6,150 nt of DNA from Francisellaceae bacterium UBA6186 (GTDB lineage: Bacteria > Pseudomonadota > Gammaproteobacteria > UBA6186 > Azoamicaceae). The stretch is from NCBI GenBank assembly GCA_002422785.1, contig DITK01000041.1, positions 1,936 through 8,085 of the forward strand, read 5' to 3'. A program made the translations under genes and the position numbers. The notes beneath the pieces were generated by a model. The model was not told where the DNA came from, did no database searches, and saw only the letters and a program-made list of their open reading frames with translations. Below, one piece after another: positions 1 through 5,777 of the stretch; position 1 is the stretch's first letter; every line of letters begins with the position of its first letter.

Positions 1-2799
1 GGTATTTATATATTAGGTAGTATTGTTAAAGATCCTAGTGCCCTTTTAATAGGAGCATTAGCAGCTTTATTAATAGCTGGAACAATTGCATTAGCATCTC
101 ATATATTAGCATTAGGTTCATATGAAAGTTATCCAACTTTAGAATGGTCTCAAGGGTCTGGTTTATCATTGTTTGTTTTTGGTGGTTCAATGTTGTTATT
201 AGGATTGGTGATAATAGGAACTGCTGGGATAGGGGTGTTAGCTATATTGGCGGGAGCTTTTGCTATGTTAATGGTAGCTGATACTATTGTTCGGGTATCT
301 GAAATACTTTCAAATGGAAATTATAGTGGAGGGCCATCATTAGATTGGGCAACTGGAACTGGTATTTTATTAACAGGGGTTGGTTTATCATCTGTTATCT
401 TTGCAGCGTTATATCCGTTTATTTGGTTAGGTAGAAAATCTATGACAATGATAGCAGAAACAATTGCCGACGTGTCTCATATTTTACAAAAAGGAGACTA
501 TAAAAGTGGACCAACATTAGACTGGGCAAAAGGAGTATCAATGTCAATAAAAGCTTTTGCAGAGGGTTCTGCTGCATTATCAGGTGGACCTATAGGCGGA
601 TTAATAAATAAAATATTTGGAATCGATAAAACGGCAGTTATAGAAAGTATTGCTTGGGCTATGGTAAATGCTAGCCACATTCTTCAAAATGGTATTTGGA
701 GTGCATATCCATCTGATGCTTGGTCAAAAGGGGTTGGAAATTCTATAATGGCATTTGCTACAGCAATTAAAGCTCTTGATGATGCTGATATTGATAGTGG
801 ATTTGAGTTTTTTGTAGTTGTTAGAGCAATATCAAAAGGAATTATAGAAGCAGCTAAAATATTAAACGAATTTAATTGGGATGATATAAAAAATTATCCA
901 AGTAAAGAATGGAGTGAAGCTGTTGGTAATGCGATTAATGCTTTTGCTAAACCATTATCAGAATTAGCCGAGAATGATATTACAGGTAGAGATATCAGTA
1001 AAGGTATCGCTAGATTGACTCAAGGTATGGTTGGAGCAGCATTAACTTTAAGTATATTAGATTGGGAAAAATATAATAATTCATATCCACAAAAAGAATG
1101 GGTTGATGGAGTGGGTGAAGCGATAGGCATGTTTGTTAAATATCTCACTGAAATTGAAAAAAATGATATCGGCAATGGCGATTTAAGGATATTGAGAAAA
1201 ACTGTTGATGCTATGATATATTCTGCTAGAAAATTCAAAATATCCGAGATGTTATTGAGTGGACTATGGGAAGCAGGCCCAACTAATGATTGGTCCAATA
1301 GAGTAGGAAAAAGTATAGGTGTTTTTGTCAATTATTTAATTGAAATTGAAAAAAATGACATAGGCAGCGGAGATTTAAAAGTCTTAAATAAAACAATAGA
1401 TTCAATGCTTAGTACATCAAAGAGATTTAAAATAGCTGAGTTGATATTTAAAGATCTATGGGACGCAGGTCCAACTAATGATTGGTCTAATAGAGTTGGT
1501 AATAGTATAGAAGCATTTGTTAAACATCTTACTGTAATTGAAAAAAATGATATAGGAAAAGGTGATCTAAAAATATTAAACAAAACAATTGATTCAATGA
1601 TAAATGCCGCATATAGATTTAAAGTAGCTGAGCTAATATTTAATGATATATGGAAAAGCGGACCATCTAAATATTGGGCTTCAAGTGTAGGAGAAGCATT
1701 AGCAGTATTTGTAAAACATTTGGTTATGATTGAAGAGTATGGGGTTAAAGGAGTAGATATAAAAATATTAAATTCTACTATCGATGCTATAATAAACACT
1801 GCTTTTAAATTTAATTCCGCAGAAAAAGATTCTGGGAAAGAATTATGGAAAACTGGGCCATCAATAGAATGGTCAACATCTGTTGGTAAAGCTATTTCAA
1901 ATTTCGCCACACAGCTAGCATTTATAGGGGAAGCAGACATTAAAATTTGGGATATATGGAAACTCGAGAGAATAGTTGGCGCAATTATAAAAACAGCTCA
2001 AAAGTATCATGATATTGAAACTGCTCAACCTGGGATATGGAATACTGGGCCATCATTAGAATGGGCGACAGGAATTTCAAAAACTATATCGGCATTTGCT
2101 CAGGCAATGGTAATTGCATCAGATACTAAAAATCTTGCAGGTATTGATGGGTTAGGTGATAAAATGATTAGTCTTACTATTAAATTAGAAAAGGCTCTTA
2201 GTGGTAAAAAAATGTTTGGTAGAGATGGTTTATTTGAGGCATTTTCACAATCTATAAAAAGTTTAAGTCAAAGTTTTTCAACAAATGATAAGGTTATTAG
2301 TGGTATGAATCAATTTGCTACAGCTTTTATGAAAATATCTTCAATGGGGTCATCTACGTCAGAATCTATAAAAATGCTTACTAAATCTATTCTTATGTTA
2401 AGTAAAGCTCTTGAAGATGTAGATATGGAATCAATTGACAAACTTTCTAAATTCTCTAATGGGCTATTAGTTTTATCTTTAATTGATGAGGATAAGTTTG
2501 AACAAGCTTTAGAAGTTATACAATCAAAAAAGAATGATATCATATCAATGTTATCTGACAATAATACTGTTAAGTCAACTAAGAGTGATTATGGTTCTAC
2601 TAGAGTTGAAATGCCAAAAGCAGAAACCAAAGAAACCACTGATTTCTATAAACAAGCACTTGGACATCTTAGTGGATTAAATAGTAATGTCGGCAAAATG
2701 CTTGAACATATTAACAAACCTAAACCAGTAAAACAAGATGATGATGAGTTATCTGTGGCAACAGCACCCGCAAAGGTTTCTAATGATAAGAAAAAATAG
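1..2799 (+). CDS. Tape-measure-like repeat protein, 3' part (5' end outside window)
   Basis: The reading frame is open from base 1 to the TAG at 2797-2799, giving 932 residues. There is no start in the window; an apparent TTG start at 169 is internal. Residues ~14-31, 57-97 and 121-144 are strongly hydrophobic (Ala/Leu/Ile/Gly-rich) and could cross a membrane. At least 11 repeats of 59-67 residues follow one another, each with [GY]-P-x3-W, then a G-x-[SAT]-[IL]-x2-F helix. After the last repeat (Trp at 2062-2064), residues ~700-860 form a non-repeat helical region with KALEDVD and LIDEDKFEQALE segments. The tail is acidic, then Lys-rich and probably disordered. Great length, hydrophobic segments, helical content and regularly spaced Trp/Phe are typical of tailed-phage tape-measure proteins, which set tail length and help DNA entry. 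That assignment is inferred; another very long phage repeat or membrane protein is possible. The coding call itself is secure. Confidence 0.9.
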   Translation, partial: GIYILGSIVKDPSALLIGALAALLIAGTIALASHILALGSYESYPTLEWSQGSGLSLFVFGGSMLLLGLVIIGTAGIGVLAILAGAFAMLMVADTIVRVSEILSNGNYSGGPSLDWATGTGILLTGVGLSSVIFAALYPFIWLGRKSMTMIAETIADVSHILQKGDYKSGPTLDWAKGVSMSIKAFAEGSAALSGGPIGGLINKIFGIDKTAVIESIAWAMVNASHILQNGIWSAYPSDAWSKGVGNSIMAFATAIKALDDADIDSGFEFFVVVRAISKGIIEAAKILNEFNWDDIKNYPSKEWSEAVGNAINAFAKPLSELAENDITGRDISKGIARLTQGMVGAALTLSILDWEKYNNSYPQKEWVDGVGEAIGMFVKYLTEIEKNDIGNGDLRILRKTVDAMIYSARKFKISEMLLSGLWEAGPTNDWSNRVGKSIGVFVNYLIEIEKNDIGSGDLKVLNKTIDSMLSTSKRFKIAELIFKDLWDAGPTNDWSNRVGNSIEAFVKHLTVIEKNDIGKGDLKILNKTIDSMINAAYRFKVAELIFNDIWKSGPSKYWASSVGEALAVFVKHLVMIEEYGVKGVDIKILNSTIDAIINTAFKFNSAEKDSGKELWKTGPSIEWSTSVGKAISNFATQLAFIGEADIKIWDIWKLERIVGAIIKTAQKYHDIETAQPGIWNTGPSLEWATGISKTISAFAQAMVIASDTKNLAGIDGLGDKMISLTIKLEKALSGKKMFGRDGLFEAFSQSIKSLSQSFSTNDKVISGMNQFATAFMKISSMGSSTSESIKMLTKSILMLSKALEDVDMESIDKLSKFSNGLLVLSLIDEDKFEQALEVIQSKKNDIISMLSDNNTVKSTKSDYGSTRVEMPKAETKETTDFYKQALGHLSGLNSNVGKMLEHINKPKPVKQDDDELSVATAPAKVSNDKKK
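94..2121 (+). repeat. Array of at least 11 ~64-residue Pro-x3-Trp repeats within the tape-measure-like gene
   Basis: The invariant Trp codons lie at 145, 346, 523, 721, 910, 1099, 1291, 1483, 1675, 1870 and 2062. The steps are 67, 59, 66, 63, 63, 64, 64, 64, 65 and 64 codons. Every copy has Pro four residues before Trp (YPTLEW, GPSLDW, GPTLDW, YPSDAW, YPSKEW, YPQKEW, GPTNDW twice, GPSKYW, GPSIEW, GPSLEW). Copies 6-8 also share an IEKNDIG-x-GDL linker, and copies 7 and 8 are the most alike. From 1099 to 1675 the spacing is exactly 192 nt. The array probably continues beyond the left edge. Confidence 0.9.
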
Positions 2800-2861
2800 A
2801 TTAAAATAAATTAAAACCCAACTATATATTTTAACTATAACAAGAAAAAAACCAGCAACCT

Positions 2862-3296
2862 ATGTTCGATAAGACACTAGGATATTTTCGATACAGAAAA
2901 ATCATTAAAGAAAACAAAGATATTCTATCAAAAAGATATAATTTTAGATATGATTGGATATATGGTAGATTATATACTGTTCTAAATGTAACAGAAGACA
3001 AACAAGAAGTCTTAAAAGCTTATGGATATGAATTTCTTGATAATGAAGTTAAGAAATTTTTATCATCAATAGACAATTATCTATTTAGCATTGGATTAGT
3101 TGATTATGTTTCGATATCAAAGATAGATAGAATAGATACTGTAAATGTTCTTATAGTATTGCGATATAAATATAAATTACATCAAATAATTCTTTATATT
3201 CTTATGGCATTTGGTTTATTAACCATATCAGTGGCCACTATTACTGGGTTTGTTAAATTAATGATTTTATTGTCCAATTTTATAATGGCTATATAA
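2862..3296 (+). CDS. Unknown 144-aa protein with C-terminal membrane anchor
   Basis: I do not recognise this family. It starts at ATG 2862, 62 nt after the repeat gene, behind an A-rich leader without a Shine-Dalgarno sequence, and ends with TAA. Residues 1-30 are basic and aromatic. Residues ~30-105 look like a compact alpha/beta domain (segments YDWIYGRLYTVL, DTVNVLIVLRYKYKL). Residues ~108-144 are almost entirely hydrophobic: one clear membrane helix at ~108-130, then a shorter hydrophobic stretch to the end (KLMILLSNFIMAI). There is no N-terminal signal peptide, so the domain before the anchor probably faces the cytoplasm. Its place directly after a tape-measure-like gene suggests a tail or envelope-associated accessory role, but nothing in the sequence shows which. 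Confidence 0.85.
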   Translation: MFDKTLGYFRYRKIIKENKDILSKRYNFRYDWIYGRLYTVLNVTEDKQEVLKAYGYEFLDNEVKKFLSSIDNYLFSIGLVDYVSISKIDRIDTVNVLIVLRYKYKLHQIILYILMAFGLLTISVATITGFVKLMILLSNFIMAI

Positions 3297-3320
3297 TTGA
3301 AGAATATAAAAAAATGTTCA

Positions 3321-3347
3321 TCCCTGATATTTATCAATATTAATACA
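3321..3347 (+). repeat. Composite motif, copy 1
   Basis: TCCCTGATAT (3321-3330) is followed immediately by TTATCAAT (3331-3338), then AT, then TAATACA (3341-3347). The inner part TGATATTTATCA (3325-3336) is a 5-bp dyad with a 2-nt centre. Confidence 0.6.
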
Positions 3348-3394
3348 ATAATAATTTAAATTAAATCCTTATCAATTTTAAACAATTTTTAAAC

Positions 3395-3429
3395 TCCTTG
3401 ATATTATATGTATATTATCAATTAATACA
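3395..3429 (+). repeat. Composite motif, copy 2, with 10-nt insertion and longer dyad
   Basis: TCCTTGATAT (3395-3404) is separated by 10 nt from TTATCAAT (3415-3422), which runs directly into TAATACA (3423-3429). Of the 25 motif positions, 24 match copy 1. The segment 3398-3421 is an imperfect palindrome with 11-nt arms, one mismatch and a 2-nt centre. Confidence 0.6.
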
Positions 3430-3466
3430 TCAAATTGTATATTAAAAAAATAAACCAAAATTAATT

Positions 3467-3943
3467 ATGGCAAAAGAACAGTACGAAAAACTAAGTGATG
3501 ATATCATAAAGAATTTCAGAGATATTGAGGCAGCATTTGCTATGCCTATGGATATTAAATTTACATTTGTAGCGAATAGTAAACAGAAGAAACTTGTAAA
3601 AATTACTAAAATATCAGATACGTTTGCATATTTACTTGATTCTGATTTACTAGTTGTTTTTAATGAAGATTACTTTGATAATTTCGATGATCAAACAAAA
3701 CAAATACTTATTGAACAAGAAATTGATAAAATAGAATTTGATTTAGAAAAAGGAACAATTAGAATTAAAGAACCTGAAATCAACACTTCATCTGGTATAA
3801 TAGAAAAATTCTCATTAAAACTTGTTGAAAATGCTAATCGTCTTCAAAAAGAATATGAAAAGCAAAAGAAAGATAAAAAAGAACAAGAAGAAAGTCAAAA
3901 AACTCCTATCCGCAAAACAAATGGGTATACAAAAAAGAGATAA
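3467..3943 (+). CDS. Metallopeptidase-like 158-aa phage protein lacking the zinc-binding histidines
   Basis: The start is ATG 3467 after an A-rich leader with no Shine-Dalgarno sequence; the gene ends with TAA. Residues ~28-100 read as an alpha/beta domain: strand KFTFVANSKQKKLVKITKI, strand DLLVVFNEDYF, helix DDQTKQILIEQEIDKI, then FDLEKGTIRIKEPEI. This order resembles the putative phage metallopeptidase family, in which the helix carries HExxH and is followed by a D..kg.....kpd segment. Here the aligned residues are Q84-E85-I86-D87-K88, so both histidines are missing and zinc-dependent peptidase activity is unlikely. The resemblance comes from memory of the family's pattern, not from a search. 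Residues ~120-158 are a very charged Lys/Glu/Gln helix and a basic tail that might bind a partner or nucleic acid. The next gene starts 42 nt downstream. Confidence 0.85.
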   Translation: MAKEQYEKLSDDIIKNFRDIEAAFAMPMDIKFTFVANSKQKKLVKITKISDTFAYLLDSDLLVVFNEDYFDNFDDQTKQILIEQEIDKIEFDLEKGTIRIKEPEINTSSGIIEKFSLKLVENANRLQKEYEKQKKDKKEQEESQKTPIRKTNGYTKKR

Positions 3944-3952
3944 TGTTGATAT

Positions 3953-3965
3953 AAAAGGGGTTGAA
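3953..3965 (+). repeat. Left arm of 13-nt inverted repeat bracketing the 129-aa gene
   Basis: AAAAGGGGTTGAA is the exact reverse complement of 4383-4395. It lies in the 42-nt leader of the 129-aa gene, ending 20 nt before the ATG at 3986. It contains four G in a very AT-rich leader. It is followed by a minimal start-stop, ATG TAA, at 3978-3983. Confidence 0.7.
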
Positions 3966-3985
3966 CAAAAATTAAATATGTAAAA

Positions 3986-4375
3986 ATGAATATAATTTTA
4001 ATGACTGTTTTGTTGACAGTAGCGGGTATGTGTTTATTAGGTTTTTTAACCTGGGTAGGTATAATGTCTTATAAGTTTATGAAACATGCAAAAATGGTGA
4101 AAATTGATATAGAAGATTTAAATAATAGAGTTAATTATATCTCTGATTTATCAAACCAATGCTCTAGACTCAACATTCTGGTTGAGAATCAAACTCGTTT
4201 AAATGAAGATTTCATAAAACAAATAGATTTAGTTCAAGAAGAATCGAATAAAAATATTCATAATGTTTATGATGAATTAGATACTAAATGTGATATATTA
4301 AATAAAAAAATAGATTCAAGAGTAGATAAATTAACAGATAGAATCAGTATAAAATGTGATTGTAATAAAGATTAA
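3986..4375 (+). CDS. Unknown 129-aa membrane-anchored coiled-coil protein
   Basis: I do not recognise this family. The start is ATG 3986 and the gene ends with TAA 4373-4375. Residues ~4-28 form one hydrophobic membrane helix with no obvious signal-peptidase site. A basic flank follows (YKFMKHAKMVK), so the N-terminus is probably outside and the rest in the cytoplasm by the positive-inside rule. Residues ~40-120 are heptad-like and charged (IDIEDLNNRVNYISDL, VDKLTDRISI), typical of a coiled coil. Cysteines are at 16, 59, 102, 124 and 126, with a C-D-C near the end. Small single-pass coiled-coil proteins in phage tail or lysis regions include spanin-like and tail-accessory proteins, but neither role can be claimed here. 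Its transcript may be controlled by the 13-nt inverted repeat that flanks it. Confidence 0.85.
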   Translation: MNIILMTVLLTVAGMCLLGFLTWVGIMSYKFMKHAKMVKIDIEDLNNRVNYISDLSNQCSRLNILVENQTRLNEDFIKQIDLVQEESNKNIHNVYDELDTKCDILNKKIDSRVDKLTDRISIKCDCNKD

Positions 4376-4408
4376 ATGAGCATTCAACCCCTTTTCATTT
4401 AAACTTTT
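4367..4408 (+). terminator. Possible weak terminator or 3' hairpin overlapping the stop codon
   Basis: 4367-4379 pairs with 4395-4407: AAAG, an A-A mismatch, then TTAAATGA, against TCATTTAA, A, CTTT. That is 12 base pairs with one mismatch. The loop (about 4381-4393) holds CATTCAACCCCTT. The following sequence is moderately T-rich. The stem has little G+C, so it may be a 3' structure rather than an efficient terminator. Confidence 0.4.
4383..4395 (+). repeat. Right arm of 13-nt inverted repeat, in the hairpin loop
   Basis: TTCAACCCCTTTT is the exact reverse complement of the leader segment 3953-3965. It falls almost wholly in the loop of the hairpin at 4367-4408, where it would be exposed for pairing with the leader of the same transcript. 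Confidence 0.7.
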
Positions 4409-4460
4409 GTTTCAGTGAATAATATAACAATTAAATATAAAAAATAAAATACTAAAAAAA

Positions 4461-5321
4461 ATGGAGAGTAATGAATTAAAAGATTTTGTACTTGAAGATG
4501 CTGCAGAAAACAAAGGTGAATTTCAAATAGCATCATCTACTGATGAATTAGAGAAATTTGATTTTTCAACTAATAATGAATTTGATATAGAAGGGTATCA
4601 CGAATTAGTAAATACCCTCAAGAGTCAGACCGAAGATGATTCTATGAAAGAGCTAATAAAATTACAAGAAGCAAAAAATGTCATAGAAAATACAGCTAAT
4701 AAGTTTTTAGATCCGGCATATGTAGCTCAATATGCTAAAGAAGAACAAAATCTTGTCAATATGATCAAGAAATTTGACCCAAATCTTGATGAAGTTAGAA
4801 ATCTTAGTGAACAGCAAAAAGATAAGATTTATGATATAGCTCAATATTTATTTAATGGGTTTCAGAAAAAACTTAATGAATTGATATATGAGTTTCCTTT
4901 AACAGCAGATGAAAAAAAACTTGTATTTAATGTTTTTACGCAAAAATTAGAATATGATCAAAATGAAGTATTCCAATTAAAAGAACTTAAAGAAAATTAT
5001 CTTGACAAACCATTTAAAATGGAAGATAAACTATGGATAACTTATATAAATGTAAATGATCTTATTATTTTCTATCACTTATTTTCAAAGTATAAAGTTA
5101 AAGGAGTATCTAAAGAGTTTTATGAATATATTGAGATACTTACAAAAATAGGAGAAAGAATTAAACTATTTAACGCATATAATGTTGTAGTACAAAGATT
5201 AAGCAATGATTTCCAATTATGGGGCGGAGCTTTATCAGTGGAAGGAGATCTGGGAAATTCCATAGAACCAAAAAATGAATTAAGTGTTATTAATCAAGAA
5301 ACAGGTGAGGTGGTAAAATAA
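4461..5321 (+). CDS. Unknown 286-aa acidic, mostly helical protein
   Basis: I do not recognise this family. The start is ATG 4461, directly behind a run of seven A residues and with no Shine-Dalgarno sequence; it ends with TAA 5319-5321. Residues 1-60 are acidic and low in hydrophobics (LEDAAENKGE, STDELEKFDF) and probably disordered. Residues ~60-250 are helix-rich with aromatic core positions (YDIAQYLFNGFQKKL, DLIIFYHLFSKYKV, FYEYIEILTKIGERI). The C-terminal ~35 residues (WGGALSVEGDLG onward) are polar and probably flexible. No membrane segment, signal peptide, Cys cluster or catalytic motif is visible. A soluble scaffold, chaperone or structural component would fit its context, but this is only inference. 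A terminator follows immediately after its stop. Confidence 0.87.
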   Translation: MESNELKDFVLEDAAENKGEFQIASSTDELEKFDFSTNNEFDIEGYHELVNTLKSQTEDDSMKELIKLQEAKNVIENTANKFLDPAYVAQYAKEEQNLVNMIKKFDPNLDEVRNLSEQQKDKIYDIAQYLFNGFQKKLNELIYEFPLTADEKKLVFNVFTQKLEYDQNEVFQLKELKENYLDKPFKMEDKLWITYINVNDLIIFYHLFSKYKVKGVSKEFYEYIEILTKIGERIKLFNAYNVVVQRLSNDFQLWGGALSVEGDLGNSIEPKNELSVINQETGEVVK

Positions 5322-5324
5322 AAT

Positions 5325-5363
5325 AAGCTGCCTTTTCTTATCGGAAACCTGGAAAGGGGGCTT
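5325..5363 (+). promoter_or_regulatory. Alternative hairpin that excludes the downstream terminator
   Basis: AAGC (5325-5328) can pair with GCTT (5360-5363), and CCTTTTC (5331-5337) with GGAAAGG (5351-5357). There is one G-G mismatch and two G-U wobbles between or within the stems; the loop is 5338-5350. This uses the 5' arm of the terminator at 5353-5377, so both cannot form together. It looks attenuator-like, but could simply be a longer 3' structure. Confidence 0.35.
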
Positions 5364-5384
5364 TAATGTCCCCTTTTATTTTTT
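5353..5384 (+). terminator. Rho-independent terminator after the 286-aa gene
   Basis: AAAGGGG (5353-5359) pairs with CCCCTTT (5370-5376). A G-U closing pair (5360/5369) and an 8-nt loop CTTTAATG complete the hairpin. It is followed by TATTTTTT to 5384. It begins about 30 nt after the stop codon and is the clearest terminator in the window. Confidence 0.8.
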
Positions 5385-5407
5385 AAAATTTAAAATAATA
5401 ATTAAGA

Positions 5408-5764
5408 ATGAAAATATTAGAAGATTTAATCAAATGGTATTGCTCTATTGATAGAAGATGTAATGAATTATCAGAGGAATTACAGAAAAGTATAGAAAAC
5501 AAAATGTTTGATAGGGCATCAATGTTATCTTTAAGTAAAACTGAATGCGACTCTATTAAAAAAAATTTGAAGAATTTAATAAAAACGAATTACGATGAAG
5601 AATTAAAAGAAAGGATCAAAACACAAGAAAAAATTATAAAGGAAGAAGTATCTAAAAATATTGATATGTGGAATACCTATGGTAGTGAATTATCTGGGGA
5701 TTTTAATTTAAATGAAGTTAGAGAAATAGAAAAATTAGAAATTCTTAAAGATATCTTTAAATAA
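5408..5764 (+). CDS. Unknown 118-aa coiled-coil protein with a UVR-like helical hairpin
   Basis: The start is ATG 5408 after an A-rich leader 24 nt past the terminator's T-run; the gene ends with TAA 5762-5764. The protein is almost entirely helical and charged. Residues ~24-54 (ELQKSIENKMFDRASMLSLS onward to KKNL) resemble the UVR motif, the short helical hairpin of UvrB, UvrC and Clp-associated proteins that mediates protein-protein contact. The match is loose and has no nuclease or ATPase domain beside it. Residues ~60-85 continue as a Lys/Glu coiled coil, and the end is acidic. There are no membrane segments. It is separated by only 13 nt from the SLOG-like gene, so the two are probably co-transcribed. 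Function is unknown. Confidence 0.82.
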   Translation: MKILEDLIKWYCSIDRRCNELSEELQKSIENKMFDRASMLSLSKTECDSIKKNLKNLIKTNYDEELKERIKTQEKIIKEEVSKNIDMWNTYGSELSGDFNLNEVREIEKLEILKDIFK

Positions 5765-5777
5765 AAAATAAAAAAAT

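Larger units (their letters stand above)
3297..3466 (+). promoter_or_regulatory. Non-coding gap with duplicated composite motif, probable control region
   Basis: This is the longest stretch without a gene (170 nt, extremely AT-rich). It holds two copies of a composite motif, TCC(C/T)TGATAT ... TTATCAAT ... TAATACA, at 3321-3347 and 3395-3429. A partial copy, TCC directly followed by TTATCAAT, lies at 3366-3376. In each full copy the TGATAT and ATCA parts form a dyad. The repetition and dyad symmetry suggest binding sites for a regulator or a phage-specific promoter of the 158-aa gene. I see no convincing Bacteroides-type TTTG / TAnnTTTG promoter. Function is inferred only. Confidence 0.45.

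Noticed and set aside
169..171. TTG as start of the long repeat gene
   Set aside because: The frame is open back to base 1, and the upstream residues contain a complete repeat core (YPTLEW) continuous with the rest. The true start lies outside the window.
1332..1940. Long open frame on the - strand opposite the repeats (also 498-680, 1020-1331, 2310-2561)
   Set aside because: These are antisense shadows of the periodic coding sequence, with repeat-like composition and no leader or family signal of their own.
94..2121. CRISPR-like or DNA-level tandem repeats
   Set aside because: The ~192-nt periodicity is conserved mainly at protein level in one continuous frame, with diverged bases. There are no short identical repeats with unique spacers.
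2797..2814. Possible reassignment of TAG to an amino acid, known in some crAss-like phages
   Set aside because: Reading through TAG adds only five residues before TAA, and no other gene contains an in-frame TAG. The standard code explains everything here.
3314..3343. Nine-codon open frame in the non-coding gap
   Set aside because: Too short, overlaps the composite motif, and has no supporting feature beyond an A-rich leader.
3398..3426. Sigma-70-like promoter TTGATA with 17-nt spacer and ATTAAT
   Set aside because: The -10 match is poor, and such pairs arise easily in DNA this AT-rich. A Bacteroidota host would in any case use a different consensus.
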